From the NCBI RefSeq assembly GCF_015500055.1, contig NZ_CP045492.1:1808501-1872500 (forward strand): a stretch of DNA of 64,000 nt, read 5' to 3'. Numbering within the stretch: position 1 is the stretch's first letter; every line of letters starts with the position of its first letter. The translations under genes were made by a program, and so were the position numbers. This document shows positions 35,984 to 46,614 of the stretch, piece by piece. A model generated the notes under the pieces. It was not told the DNA's origin. It saw only the letters and a program-made list of their open reading frames with translations, and searched no databases. The DNA comes from Mesorhizobium sp. NBSH29. GTDB lineage: Bacteria > Pseudomonadota > Alphaproteobacteria > Rhizobiales > Rhizobiaceae.

Positions 35984-38026
35984 ATGTCCGCTGATCCGCT
36001 TCTCCAGCCCTTTCAGCTGAAACATCTGCGGCTCAAGAACCGCATCATGTCGACCAGCCACGAACCGGCCTACTCCGAAGATGGCATGCCGAAGGCGCGC
36101 TACCGACTTTACCACGCCGAGAAGGCGAAAGGCGGTATGGCACTCACCATGACAGCCGGATCAGCGCTGGTGTCGCGCGACAGTCCCGCCGCATTTGGCA
36201 ATCTCCACGCCTATCGAGACGAGATTGTGCCCTGGCTGACCGAACTGGCCGATGCCTGCCATGAGCATGAGTGCAAGGTGATGATCCAGCTCACCCACCT
36301 GGGCCGCCGCACCGGCTGGAACAAGGCAGACTGGCTCCCCGTCCTGTCGGCTTCGCCAGTGCGCGAGCCGGCTCACCGCGCTTTCCCGAAGCAGGCCGAA
36401 GACTGGGACATCGCCCGCATCGTCGCCGATTATGCATCTGCAGCCCAGCGCTGCCAGGCTGCAGGTCTCGATGGCATCGAATTCGAGGCCTATGGCCATC
36501 TGATGGATGGGTTCTGGTCGCCCGCCACCAACCATCGGGACGATGAATTCGGTGGCAGCCTCGACAACCGGCTGCGCTTCACCTCCATGGTGCTCGACGC
36601 TGTCCGCAAAGCGGTCGGCAGCGACTTCATCGTTGGCATCCGCATGGTCGCCGACGAAGACTTTGCCGCTGGCCTCTCCAGCCAGGAAGGCGTCGAGATA
36701 GCGAGGCGCCTCGCTGGATCGCACCAGATCGATTTCCTCAACATCATTCGCGGCTCTATAGAAACTGACGCGGCGCTGACGAAAGTCATCCCGATTGCCG
36801 GCATGCGCTCGGCGCCGCATCTCGATTTCGCCGGCGAGGTCCGCGCAGCCACCGGCTTTCCGGTGTTCCACGCTGCCCGGATTGCTGATGTCGCCACCGC
36901 CCGTCATGCGGTGGCTTCCGGCAAGCTCGACATGGTGGGTATGACGCGCGCCCATCTGGCCGACCCTCATATCGTCCGCAAGATCATCGAAGGCCGCGAG
37001 CATGAGATACGCCCCTGCGTCGGTGCCACCTATTGTCTCGACCGCATCTATGAGGGCGGCGAGGCGCTGTGCATCCACAATGCCGCCACCGGCCGCGAGG
37101 AAAAAATCCCGCACACCATCTCTAAAAACGCCGCCTCTCCAAAGTCGGTCGTCGTCGTCGGCGCTGGTCCTGCCGGGCTGGAAGCAGCCCGTGTCGTGGC
37201 AGAACGCGGCCACCGCGTCACCGTGCTGGAGGCGGCGTCGCGCGCTGGTGGCCAGATCATGCTGGCCACTGCCAACCCGCGCCGCAGGGAGCTGATAGGC
37301 ATCGTCGACTGGCGTCTGGCCGAACTTGACCGTCTCGGTGTCACTATCCGCTACGATGTCTGGGCAGAACTGCCGGATGTTCTAGCGCTTGCGCCCGACA
37401 TCGTCGTGGTGGCCACCGGCGGCCTGCCGCAAAACCCGCCGCTTCGGGGCGGAGACGATTTGGTCACGTCCAGCTGGGACATTCTTTCAGGCGCTGCGAA
37501 GCCGGCTGAAACGGTGCTCGTCTATGACGACAATGGCGGCCATCCCGGCATGAGCGCTGCCGAGCACTGTGCGCTTGCCGGATCGCGCGTCGAATTGGTA
37601 TCGCCCGAACGCTTCTTCGCGCCTGAAATGGGCGGCATGAACCATGTCCCCTACATGCGCAGTTTTCATGAAAAATCCGTCCGCCTCACCATCAACACCC
37701 GGCTGCAATCTGTGCGGCGCGAAGGCAACCAGCTTGTCGCCACGCTAGGTTCCGATTTTGCGCCGGGATGGAGCGAGGACCGCCATGTGGACCAGGTTGT
37801 AGTCGAGCACGGGACGCTGCCGCTGGACGATCTTTATTTCGCGCTGAAACCTTTTTCGAAAAACGCCGGCGCGGTGGATTATGCGGCACTTGTGGAGGGG
37901 GAGGGCGGGATCATGCCGGCCACGCAACACGGCGACTTTCTTCTGCTGCGCATGGGCGATGCTGTCGCGTCCCGCAACATTCACGCCGCCATCTATGACG
38001 GCATCCGTTACGGGCTACGACTTTAA
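35984..38026 (+). CDS. FMN/FAD iron-sulphur oxidoreductase (trimethylamine dehydrogenase-like; possibly N-methylproline demethylase)
   Basis: A 680-residue fusion enzyme: an old-yellow-enzyme-type FMN barrel (QPFQLKHLRLKNRIMSTSHEPAYSEDG ... FEAYGHLMDGFWSPATNHRDDEFGGSLDNR), a cysteine region for Fe-S binding, and a FAD/NAD domain (SVVVVGAGPAGLEAARVVAERGHRVTVLEAA). Relatives include trimethylamine and dimethylamine dehydrogenases, 2,4-dienoyl-CoA reductase and rhizobial demethylases of N-methylproline. The Fe-S region reads C345-x5-C351-x11-C363, whereas the canonical pattern is C-x2-C-x3-C-x11-C, so the second Cys is missing. Location near the MttB-family gene favours a demethylase role (inference). 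A weak GCAGGG precedes ATG 35984. Confidence 0.85.
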   Translation: MSADPLLQPFQLKHLRLKNRIMSTSHEPAYSEDGMPKARYRLYHAEKAKGGMALTMTAGSALVSRDSPAAFGNLHAYRDEIVPWLTELADACHEHECKVMIQLTHLGRRTGWNKADWLPVLSASPVREPAHRAFPKQAEDWDIARIVADYASAAQRCQAAGLDGIEFEAYGHLMDGFWSPATNHRDDEFGGSLDNRLRFTSMVLDAVRKAVGSDFIVGIRMVADEDFAAGLSSQEGVEIARRLAGSHQIDFLNIIRGSIETDAALTKVIPIAGMRSAPHLDFAGEVRAATGFPVFHAARIADVATARHAVASGKLDMVGMTRAHLADPHIVRKIIEGREHEIRPCVGATYCLDRIYEGGEALCIHNAATGREEKIPHTISKNAASPKSVVVVGAGPAGLEAARVVAERGHRVTVLEAASRAGGQIMLATANPRRRELIGIVDWRLAELDRLGVTIRYDVWAELPDVLALAPDIVVVATGGLPQNPPLRGGDDLVTSSWDILSGAAKPAETVLVYDDNGGHPGMSAAEHCALAGSRVELVSPERFFAPEMGGMNHVPYMRSFHEKSVRLTINTRLQSVRREGNQLVATLGSDFAPGWSEDRHVDQVVVEHGTLPLDDLYFALKPFSKNAGAVDYAALVEGEGGIMPATQHGDFLLLRMGDAVASRNIHAAIYDGIRYGLRL

Positions 38027-38030
38027 CCAG

Positions 38031-40109
38031 TCACGCGCGTTTGTCCCGCACCACGGTCAGCTTGGCCTTTTTCGGGTTGCGGGCCACAAGCCAGTCGCGC
38101 GCCTCGCCATCGGGCATTGGGAAGGCGATGGAATAGCCCTGCACTTCGCTGCAGCCGAGCGCCATCAGCGATGCGAGTTCCTCTTCGGTCTCGGCCCCTT
38201 CGGCGATGATGGCGATGCCAAGCCCGCGCGCCAATTCCGTAATGGCGCGCACAATCTTGGAGTTGTCGCTGTTGTTGTTGATGTTCTTCACGAAGCGACG
38301 GTCGATCTTCAGCCGGTCGATCTCGTTTGGATTGACATGGCTGAGCGAGGCATAGCCGGTGCCGAAATCGTCAAGCTCCAGATTGATGCCAGCGATCCGG
38401 AACATTCTAAGCTTCGCCGCAATGCCGGTCTTTTCATCGTCGAGAATGACCGATTCCACGATTTCCAGAGAAAGCTTGTCAGCCGGCAGTTCGGCCTCGT
38501 CCAGCGTTGCAAACAGGAACTGTGCGAAATCGTTCTCGCGCAGTTCCGCGCCCGAGACATTGACCGCCAGACGGCCGAAGTTGATGTCCTCGCGGTGCCA
38601 GGCTCCTGCCTCCAGAATGGCCTTGCGCACCACGATGCGACCGATCTGCGCCATCAGCCCGGCCTGCTCGGCCACCGGAATGAAGTCGCCGGGGGAAATC
38701 ATGCCGCGCTCTGCATGGTGCCAGCGCGCCAGCGCTTCCACGCCGATGATCTTGGAGTCCGACAGCGAAACCTGTGGCTGGAAATAGACGCTGAAGTTTT
38801 CATGCGCGATGGCGGCCTTGATGTCGTTTTCCAGGCGTCTGCGGTTTTCCAGTTCCTGCCGCAGTTCGTCGGAGAAGAAGGAAAAGCTGCTGCCGCCCAT
38901 CTTCTTGGCCGCGTAGAGCGCGAGGTCGGCATGCACCATCAGGTCGGCGGAATTGTCGGCGTCCACCGGATAGACGGCAATGCCGGCACTTGCGCCTGGA
39001 TTGATGGTGGCGCCTTGATAGGCGATAGGCTGATTCACCGCTGCCAGAATGCGCTTGGTCAAACCGTTGATGTCCTCGCTGGTCCCGACATCAGAGAGCA
39101 CCAGCAGAAATTCATCACCGCCAAGCCGTGCACACAGATCCGAGGCACGGCAGGCCTCGCGCATACGCTGCGCCGTCACCACCAGCACCATGTCACCAGC
39201 CGCATGTCCCATCGTGTCGTTGATCTGCTTGAAGCGGTCAAGGTCGATCTGGATCACCGCCAGTCGCTCCTCGCGCCGGTTGGCACCCTTGATCAGCGTA
39301 TCAAAATGGTCGGTCACGAAGGCACGGTTATGCAGCCCCGTCAGCCCGTCATGCACAGCTATAAAAGCCATCGAATTGCGCGCATCGACCAGTTCATGGG
39401 TGCGCCGCAGGATCACGTTGGCCATCGGTCGGAAAATGAAAAGCGCGACCATCACAATGATGCCAAGCGTGGCTAGAAACAGCAGCTTGTGCAGCTTTAG
39501 CATCGTCTCCAGCCGCGCATTGGACTGGTCGCGCATCAGATCGGAAAGGGCCGTATATCCGGCCAGTGTGGCGCGCGCGGTGGTCTCATCCAGTCGCGCA
39601 CTCTCGCGGCTGGCCAGATAGCCATTGGTCGGCCCGGAAACCGAGAGCTCGGTGTGCACGGCTGCAATAAAGCGCCAGGCATTAGCCGCCAGCATGTTGG
39701 TGAAATAATCGAGATGATGGGGACGGGAATAGAGCACGGCGTCGAAGGGGGACATCGTCGCCACATCGCCTGCCTCGCCGGCTGAAGTCGCCTTTTCAAG
39801 CAGCAATTTGTAGTTGGTCTCGAACTCGGTGGTCACTTCTTTGAGCGAATTTAACAGGCCCGGCTTCTTGGTGAACACGGCGTCATCTGTGGTCAGCGCC
39901 AGAAACACCACCCGCTGCGACAAGGCGCGCTGCGCATGGGCAAGCGCCAGAATACTCTGGTCGCCCTGTTGTGTGGCCAGCATCTGCTGCAGTAAGAGAT
40001 AGGAGGCTAGTGCCATGGCGGCGATAATCGCCAGTGCCACCCAGTAGGCCGATCGGAACAGCTGAACCAGCCTGTGCGATCCGGCCTGTACGCTTTGCTG
40101 TGTTGTCAT
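38031..40109 (-). CDS. Membrane-bound GGDEF-EAL cyclic-di-GMP enzyme
   Basis: About 692 residues. Two membrane segments (about residues 23-44 and 211-229) frame a periplasmic alpha-helical sensor of about 165 residues with features of PilJ/type IV pili methyl-accepting-like N-termini (ALAHAQRALSQRVVFLAL). The diguanylate cyclase domain has an intact GGDEF (about residues 330-334) and the inhibitory I-site RASD five residues earlier. The phosphodiesterase domain has GVEALARWHH, DDFGTGYASLSHV and AEGAETEEEL, so both activities may be real. Start ATG 40109; a TTG two codons earlier is possible. The 3' end almost touches the flavoenzyme stop (convergent). Confidence 0.93.
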   Translation of the reverse strand: MTTQQSVQAGSHRLVQLFRSAYWVALAIIAAMALASYLLLQQMLATQQGDQSILALAHAQRALSQRVVFLALTTDDAVFTKKPGLLNSLKEVTTEFETNYKLLLEKATSAGEAGDVATMSPFDAVLYSRPHHLDYFTNMLAANAWRFIAAVHTELSVSGPTNGYLASRESARLDETTARATLAGYTALSDLMRDQSNARLETMLKLHKLLFLATLGIIVMVALFIFRPMANVILRRTHELVDARNSMAFIAVHDGLTGLHNRAFVTDHFDTLIKGANRREERLAVIQIDLDRFKQINDTMGHAAGDMVLVVTAQRMREACRASDLCARLGGDEFLLVLSDVGTSEDINGLTKRILAAVNQPIAYQGATINPGASAGIAVYPVDADNSADLMVHADLALYAAKKMGGSSFSFFSDELRQELENRRRLENDIKAAIAHENFSVYFQPQVSLSDSKIIGVEALARWHHAERGMISPGDFIPVAEQAGLMAQIGRIVVRKAILEAGAWHREDINFGRLAVNVSGAELRENDFAQFLFATLDEAELPADKLSLEIVESVILDDEKTGIAAKLRMFRIAGINLELDDFGTGYASLSHVNPNEIDRLKIDRRFVKNINNNSDNSKIVRAITELARGLGIAIIAEGAETEEELASLMALGCSEVQGYSIAFPMPDGEARDWLVARNPKKAKLTVVRDKRA

Positions 40110-40410
40110 CCCCAAAAGCCCACCCTGAGACGTTTCTTCTTGTTATTTCCCCATCTTCTTTCAGAGCAGCGTTAACGCAGCGGAAATGTCCATGACGGAT
40201 TGCTAAAATGCCTGCCATTTCAGCGGGAATGGTTAGCATAGAGTTGCTCCGTTCCTGAAACACCGAGCTGTCCGGCACAGCCCATGTTCTCGCCAGCACA
40301 AGAAAAACCGTTGGTCCTCGTCATAATTCTTCCGTCCAAGCCCGCATCGGGGGTTGAACGCAGGGTGCGCCAATGCTGTAAGCTGCCGGCTTGCACCCCG
40401 GGAGGCATTG
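40110..40410. other. Divergent intergenic region
   Basis: The 301 bases between the GGDEF-EAL gene and gcdH should hold both promoters. No clear operator, hairpin or small gene is recognised; the part between about 40140 and 40260 is AT-richer, as promoter regions often are. Confidence 0.4.
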
Positions 40411-41616
40411 ATGAACATGGAACCAACCACCAAAGCCAAGGCATCTTTCGTCTGGGAAGATCCTTTCCTGCTTGAAGATCAGCTGTCTGAAGACGAGCGC
40501 ATGATCCGCGATGCCGCCGCAAGCTTCGCCGCTGACAAGCTCGCGCCTCGCATCGAAGACGCCTATATGAACGAAGAGACAGATCCCGCCATCTTCCGCG
40601 AGATGGGTGAGGCAGGCCTGCTCGGCATCACCGTGCCGGAAGAGTATGGCGGTCTGGGCTCTTCCTATGTCACCTATGGCCTCGTCGCCCGTGAGGTAGA
40701 GCGCATCGACAGCGGCTACCGCTCCATGATGAGCGTGCAATCCTCGCTGGTCATGTTCCCGATCCATGCCTATGGCTCGGAAGAGCAACGCAAGAAGTTT
40801 CTGCCAAAGCTTGCCTCCGGTGAGTGGATCGGCTGCTTTGGCCTGACCGAGCCGGACGCCGGTTCTGATCCGGGCGGCATGAAGACACGCGCCGAAAAGA
40901 CCGCCAATGGCTACCGCATTTCCGGCTCCAAAATGTGGATTTCCAACGCACCCATCGCCGATGTGTTTGTCGTCTGGGCCAAGTCTTCTGCCCATGACGA
41001 CCAGATCCGCGGCTTCGTGCTTGAAAAGGGTATGAAGGGACTTTCCGCCCCCAAGATCGGCGGCAAGCTATCGCTGCGCGCCTCGATCACCGGCGAGATC
41101 GTCATGGAAGGCGTGGAAGTGGGCGAGGATGCAATTTTGCCAAATGTGTCTGGCCTGAAAGGCCCGTTTGGCTGCCTCAACCGCGCCCGTTACGGCATTT
41201 CCTGGGGCGTCATGGGGGCCGCCGAAGATTGCTGGCACCGCGCCCGCCAATATGGCCTCGACCGCAAGCAGTTCGGCAAGCCGCTGGCCGGCACCCAGCT
41301 TTACCAGAAGAAGCTGGCCGATATGCAGACGGATATCGCACTCGGCCTGCAAGGCTCGCTGCGCGTCGGCCGCCTGATGGACGAAAACAAGTGCGCCCCC
41401 GAAATGATCTCCATCATGAAGCGCAACAATTGCGGGAAGGCGCTCGACATCGCCCGCCAGGCCCGCGACATGCATGGCGGCAACGGTATCCAGATCGGCT
41501 ACCACGTCATGCGCCATTCGCAGAACCTTGAAACCGTCAACACCTATGAGGGCGCACATGATGTGCACGCGCTTATCCTCGGCCGCGCCCAAACCGGCAT
41601 TCAGGCGTTTTTCTAG
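40411..41616 (+). CDS. gcdH: Glutaryl-CoA dehydrogenase
   Basis: The FAD enzyme oxidises and decarboxylates glutaryl-CoA to crotonyl-CoA in lysine and tryptophan breakdown. The 401-residue protein has acyl-CoA dehydrogenase hallmarks ([42 protein letters not shown]) and glutaryl-CoA-specific traits: [23 protein letters not shown] and the catalytic Glu380 in [23 protein letters not shown]. Start ATG 40411 is five bases after GGAGG. It stands alone; a strong hairpin follows. The assignment over other acyl-CoA dehydrogenases rests on the C-terminal block. Confidence 0.9.
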   Translation: MNMEPTTKAKASFVWEDPFLLEDQLSEDERMIRDAAASFAADKLAPRIEDAYMNEETDPAIFREMGEAGLLGITVPEEYGGLGSSYVTYGLVAREVERIDSGYRSMMSVQSSLVMFPIHAYGSEEQRKKFLPKLASGEWIGCFGLTEPDAGSDPGGMKTRAEKTANGYRISGSKMWISNAPIADVFVVWAKSSAHDDQIRGFVLEKGMKGLSAPKIGGKLSLRASITGEIVMEGVEVGEDAILPNVSGLKGPFGCLNRARYGISWGVMGAAEDCWHRARQYGLDRKQFGKPLAGTQLYQKKLADMQTDIALGLQGSLRVGRLMDENKCAPEMISIMKRNNCGKALDIARQARDMHGGNGIQIGYHVMRHSQNLETVNTYEGAHDVHALILGRAQTGIQAFF

Positions 41617-41633
41617 AACGAGTGGCGTCCTGA

Positions 41634-41662
41634 GAATTCTCTCCCGGATTGGGAGAGAATTC
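41634..41662 (+). terminator. Hairpin behind gcdH
   Basis: GAATTCTCTCCC (41634-41645), GGATT, GGGAGAGAATTC (41651-41662): a perfect 12-bp stem. No T-run follows. It resembles the GAGAGG-type hairpins of the interspersed repeats and may be a degenerate member. Confidence 0.5.
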
Positions 41663-41763
41663 GGCCCTCGCCCCAGCGGCAGCGGCGCATTGCCCGTCGC
41701 TTTTGTGCTAAAATCCTGCCATAGCACCGCGTAAATTTAAGCTATCCGCCTGCGGAGTGCCCT

Positions 41764-42954
<1,191 letters not shown>

Positions 42955-42987
42955 ACCGTTCCGCCCAGCCTTTTTCTGGAGACAAAA

Positions 42988-44022
42988 ATGTCGAACATGA
43001 TGCGTGCCCTCGTAAAATCTCGTGCTGAGCCGGGCCTATGGATGGAACAGGTTCCGGTGCCGGAAATCGGCCCGAATGATGTTCTGATCAAGATCAAGAA
43101 AACTGCAATTTGCGGCACCGATGTCCACATCTGGAACTGGGATGAATGGGCACAGAAAACCGTGCCTGTCCCGATGATCACCGGCCATGAATTTGTCGGC
43201 ACCGTCGCCGATTTCGGCTCCGCCGTCACTGAATACAAGGTCGGCCAGCGCGTTTCGGGCGAGGGGCATATCGTCTGCGGCCATTGCCGCAACTGCCGCG
43301 CCGGGCGCGGCCATCTGTGCCGCAACACGCAAGGCGTTGGCGTCAACCGCTCAGGCGCATTTGGCGAATATCTCGCCATCCCGCAGCACAATGTCGTGCC
43401 CATCCCCGATAATGTGCCCGATGAAATCGCAGCGATTTTCGATCCGCTGGGCAATGCCGTCCACACAGCACTGTCCTTCGATCTGGTGGGCGAAGATGTG
43501 TTGGTTACCGGCGCTGGCCCCATCGGCATTATGGGCGCGCTGGTCGCCCAATGTGTCGGCGCACGCAAGGTTGTCATCACCGACATAAATCCGGTGCGCC
43601 TTGCGCTGGCAAAAAAGCTAGGCGTGCATCATGTGGTCGATGCCTCGAAAGAAAAACTGCGCGATGTGATGCTGGAAGAAGGCATGACGGAAGGCTTTGA
43701 CGTTGGTCTGGAAATGTCAGGCTCAGCGGTCGCCTTCCGCGACATGATCGACGCCATAAACAATGGCGGCAAGATCGCCATTTTGGGCATTGCGCCAACC
43801 GGTTTTGAAATCGACTGGAACAAGGTCATCTTCAAGATGCTCACGCTCAAAGGCATCTATGGCCGCGAAATGTTCGAGACCTGGTACAAGATGATCGCGC
43901 TTGTGCAGGGCCCGCTCGATCTTTCGGGCCTCATCACCCACCGCATCAGCGTCGATGATTTCGAAAGCGGCTTTGAGGCCATGCGCAGCGGCAATTCCGG
44001 CAAGGTCGTGATGGACTGGTAG
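42988..44022 (+). CDS. tdh: L-threonine 3-dehydrogenase
   Basis: Zinc alcohol-dehydrogenase-type enzyme that oxidises threonine to 2-amino-3-ketobutyrate with NAD. The 344 residues include the catalytic zinc site [17 protein letters not shown] and [12 protein letters not shown], the structural zinc cluster [15 protein letters not shown], and the Rossmann motif [16 protein letters not shown]. The specific HIWNWDEW stretch is characteristic of Tdh. Preceded by CTGGAGACAAAA. Together with kbl it converts threonine to glycine and acetyl-CoA. Confidence 0.97.
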   Translation: MSNMMRALVKSRAEPGLWMEQVPVPEIGPNDVLIKIKKTAICGTDVHIWNWDEWAQKTVPVPMITGHEFVGTVADFGSAVTEYKVGQRVSGEGHIVCGHCRNCRAGRGHLCRNTQGVGVNRSGAFGEYLAIPQHNVVPIPDNVPDEIAAIFDPLGNAVHTALSFDLVGEDVLVTGAGPIGIMGALVAQCVGARKVVITDINPVRLALAKKLGVHHVVDASKEKLRDVMLEEGMTEGFDVGLEMSGSAVAFRDMIDAINNGGKIAILGIAPTGFEIDWNKVIFKMLTLKGIYGREMFETWYKMIALVQGPLDLSGLITHRISVDDFESGFEAMRSGNSGKVVMDW

Positions 44023-44230
44023 CGTCGCCCGAGTACCTTCTCAACGACTAATATTCCCAGATTGAATATGCTGCCGCACGGCCATTCAGGGTTGTGTTTG
44101 GAGAGTGGTTATCCCAATATGGTTCAATTTCTGCTTGCATAGTGTGCAGGGAACGTCTTCACGCGCTGAAGCTACTGGCGAGCCATTACACCAGAGCTTG
44201 AATTGAACATTTTCTGAGGGAGGAAACTCG

Positions 44231-45718
44231 ATGACCGCTAGCACACCCATGCTGGTCACATTCATAATTTACCTCATCGCCATGCTGGCGATAGGCTTTG
44301 TCGCGTACGCGCGTACCAAAAACCTGTCCGATTATATTCTGGGCGGCCGCAGCCTTGGCAGTTTCGTCACCGCGTTGTCTGCCGGTGCGTCCGACATGAG
44401 CGGCTGGCTCCTGATGGGGCTTCCAGGCGCCGTGTACCTGTCCGGCCTGTCGGAAGGCTGGATCGCGCTTGGCCTCGTTGTCGGCGCCTATCTCAACTGG
44501 CTCTATGTTGCCGGCCGCCTGCGCGTGCAGACGGAGCACAATGGCAATTCGCTGACGCTGCCTGATTATTTCACCAGCCGGTTCGACGACGAAAGCCGCC
44601 TGCTGCGCATCTTTTCCGCTTTGGTCATTCTTGTGTTTTTCACCATTTATTGCGCTTCAGGCGTGGTCGCCGGCGCACGCTTGTTCGAAAGCACCTTTGG
44701 CCTGTCCTACACCAGCGCCATGTGGGCGGGCGCCGCAGCGACCATCTGCTACACGCTGATTGGTGGGTTCCTGGCGGCCAGCTGGACCGATACCGTTCAG
44801 GGCACGATGATGCTGTTTACGCTGATCCTCACGCCCATTGCGGTGATCCTCGCCACAGGTGGCGCCGACGCCACCTTCCTGGCCATCGAAACGGTCGATC
44901 CGGCTTATTTCGACGTCTTCAAGGGCGCGTCCTTTATTGGCGTCATCTCGCTGTTGGCCTGGGGCCTGGGGTATTTCGGCCAGCCCCATATCCTCGCCCG
45001 CTTCATGGCGGCGGAATCTGCCAAGGCCATCCCGGCCGCGCGCCGCATTTCCATGACATGGATGATCCTCACGCTGGTCGGCGCGGTGGCTGTCGGTTTC
45101 TTCGGCATCGCCTATTTCGCTGCCCACCCCGAAGTTGCTGGGCCGGTAACGGAAAATCCAGAGCGCGTTTTCATCGAGCTTGCTAAACTGCTGTTCAATC
45201 CCTGGATTGCAGGCATCTTGCTCTCCGCCATTCTGGCGGCGGTGATGAGCACGCTCAGCTCGCAGCTGCTGGTCTGCTCCAGCGCACTGACCGAGGATTT
45301 CTACAAGGCATTCCTGCGCAAGAATGCATCCGACAGCGAGTTGGTGTGGGTCGGTCGCGCCACGGTGCTGTTGGTCGCGCTCCTCGCCATCATGCTGGCG
45401 TCAGACCCCAACAACCGCGTGCTGGGCCTCGTCTCCTACGCGTGGGCCGGCTTTGGCGCTGCCTTCGGGCCGGTGGTGATTCTCTCGCTGGTCTGGAGCC
45501 GGATGACCCGCAACGGCGCACTCGCCGGTATGCTGGTCGGCGCCATCACTGTTGTCCTGTGGAAGAATTTCCTCGGCCACCTTGGCCTCTATGAAATCGT
45601 CCCGGGCTTCGTCTTTGCCACCATCGCCATCCTCGTCTTCAGCAGGATAGGCGAGGGACCTTCAGCCGACATGCTGAAGCGCTTCAACAAGGCGGAAAAA
45701 GAATATCAGTCCGTCTGA
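44231..45718 (+). CDS. putP: Sodium/proline symporter PutP
   Basis: A 495-residue sodium:solute symporter with about 13 membrane segments. PutP features: SDYILGGRSLGSFVTALSAGASDMSGWLLMGLPGAVY near the N-terminus, NWLYVAGRLRVQTEHNGNSLTLPDYFTSRF, GWGLGYFGQPHILARFMAA-like block (LAWGLGYFGQPHILARFM), and LSSQLLVCSSALTEDFYKAFLRK. ATG 44231 has AGGGAGGAAAC upstream. It takes up proline with Na+. No putA is in the window. Given the neighbouring methylated-amine genes, uptake of proline as a product or of proline betaine is worth considering (inference). Confidence 0.94.
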   Translation: MTASTPMLVTFIIYLIAMLAIGFVAYARTKNLSDYILGGRSLGSFVTALSAGASDMSGWLLMGLPGAVYLSGLSEGWIALGLVVGAYLNWLYVAGRLRVQTEHNGNSLTLPDYFTSRFDDESRLLRIFSALVILVFFTIYCASGVVAGARLFESTFGLSYTSAMWAGAAATICYTLIGGFLAASWTDTVQGTMMLFTLILTPIAVILATGGADATFLAIETVDPAYFDVFKGASFIGVISLLAWGLGYFGQPHILARFMAAESAKAIPAARRISMTWMILTLVGAVAVGFFGIAYFAAHPEVAGPVTENPERVFIELAKLLFNPWIAGILLSAILAAVMSTLSSQLLVCSSALTEDFYKAFLRKNASDSELVWVGRATVLLVALLAIMLASDPNNRVLGLVSYAWAGFGAAFGPVVILSLVWSRMTRNGALAGMLVGAITVVLWKNFLGHLGLYEIVPGFVFATIAILVFSRIGEGPSADMLKRFNKAEKEYQSV

Positions 45719-45725
45719 TTTCCAC

Positions 45726-45759
45726 CCTGCGGCAGCTGTTTCACAACGGTTGCCGCAGG
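45726..45759 (+). terminator. Possible stem at the putP 3' end
   Basis: CCTGCGGCA (45726-45734) pairs perfectly with TGCCGCAGG (45751-45759) over a 16-base loop, eight bases behind the stop codon. No T-run. Confidence 0.4.
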
Positions 45760-45766
45760 CTACGTC

Positions 45767-45905
45767 TCAGTCGTGACGAAGCGCCAGCTCCAGATAGCTG
45801 GCGTCATAGACACAAGCTGGTGGGCGCGCGCGAGCCGCAGGGTCGTAATTTCATTGTGAACGCCTGCTGGCTCTCTATCGAAGCGGGCTGCCAGCGTGAG
45901 CGCCT
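45767..45905 (-). pseudogene. Decayed PIN-domain toxin (vapC-like) remnant
   Basis: On the minus strand the sequence reads ALTLAARFDREPAG...LRLARAHQLV and then, after a shift of one frame, YDASYLELALRHD and a stop. The block LRLARxHxL-xYDASYLELALR is a hallmark of the C-terminal part of VapC toxins, which normally continues into LPLATLD. The frame break before YDAS, the early stop and absence of an N-terminal D-containing motif and of an antitoxin gene show a dead fragment. The perfect repeat CGCCAGCT/AGCTGGCG here is part of these codons. It lies in the 384-base gene-free gap between putP and the HPP gene, which otherwise shows no gene. Confidence 0.55.
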
Positions 45906-45914
45906 GCTTTATTT

Positions 45915-45939
45915 TGACCGGTTAAAATGACCGGTTAAA
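45915..45939. repeat. Two direct 12-base repeats
   Basis: TGACCGGTTAAA occurs at 45915-45926 and again at 45928-45939, separated by one A (period 13). Each contains the ACCGGT dyad. They lie about 165 bases before the HPP gene and beside the vapC remnant, and could be a regulator's binding sites. Confidence 0.6.
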
Positions 45940-46102
45940 CGTATCTCTGTTCCTTGCGCTTTTCATTTGTCGATGTGGAAACATCCGTTTTCGCTCAGAG
46001 AAAAATTTTTCCTTTTCCATCCGCAATTTCGAAGATCGCCCCATTGTCGGAAAGCCCTTTGTGAGGCTATCGAGGCGGTTCCTGCATATTCGGGAACAGA
46101 GC

Positions 46103-46606
46103 ATGCGCCGCCATATCAAAACTTTCACTGCCCGCCACGAACCCGTAGGCGCGCTTTCTTCGCATCTGAAGTCCGGTTCAGGCGCGATGATCGGCGTGTT
46201 GCTGGTGGGCGGTCTGGCATCGCTGACCGGTCTGCCGCTTCTCATTGCACCGCTTGGCGCCACTGCCGTGCTGCTCTTTGGCCAGCCCACCAGCCCGCTG
46301 TCGCAGCCGATGAACATTTTTGGTGGCTATCTGGTAGCTGCCCTTGTGGGAGCAGGCATCATGGCGCTGTTTCCATCAGTGTGGTGGGCAGCCGCACTGG
46401 CCGTGGGCGTCTCCATCGCGCTGATGCCCATGCTCAGGGTCACGCACCCGCCTGCTGGCGCTCTTCCATTAGTGGCGATGGCCTCGCCGTATCAGGGCTC
46501 GATGCTGTTTGAGGTCGTCCTGATCGGGTGCATCAGCCTTGTCTCGCTGGCGATACTGCATCATCGCATCCCGCCACGGATGGAATATCCCAGGCGCGTC
46601 GAATAA
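46103..46606 (+). CDS. HPP-family integral membrane protein
   Basis: A 167-residue protein with four hydrophobic segments and the family's namesake motif in RVTHPPAGALPLVAM. Other conserved parts: SGSGAMIGVLLVGGL, LLIAPLGATAVLLFGQPTSPLSQPMNIFGGYLVAA. HPP proteins are inner-membrane proteins reported in some organisms to take part in nitrite transport, otherwise uncharacterised. ATG 46103 has GGGAACAGAG upstream; an upstream ATG would add 14 residues. It ends 8 bases before the convergent MarR gene. Confidence 0.85.
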   Translation: MRRHIKTFTARHEPVGALSSHLKSGSGAMIGVLLVGGLASLTGLPLLIAPLGATAVLLFGQPTSPLSQPMNIFGGYLVAALVGAGIMALFPSVWWAAALAVGVSIALMPMLRVTHPPAGALPLVAMASPYQGSMLFEVVLIGCISLVSLAILHHRIPPRMEYPRRVE

Positions 46607-46614
46607 CGTTACAC

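Noticed and set aside
35950-35994. Fourteen-codon leader frame overlapping the start of the flavoenzyme
   Set aside because: It begins ATGACAGATTCC with only a weak upstream GGGA and has no regulatory codon pattern; chance is as likely.
45782-45803. Perfect hairpin CGCCAGCT/AGCTGGCG as a terminator
   Set aside because: It coincides with the DASYLELAL codons of the vapC remnant and has no T-run, so it is better explained as former coding sequence.
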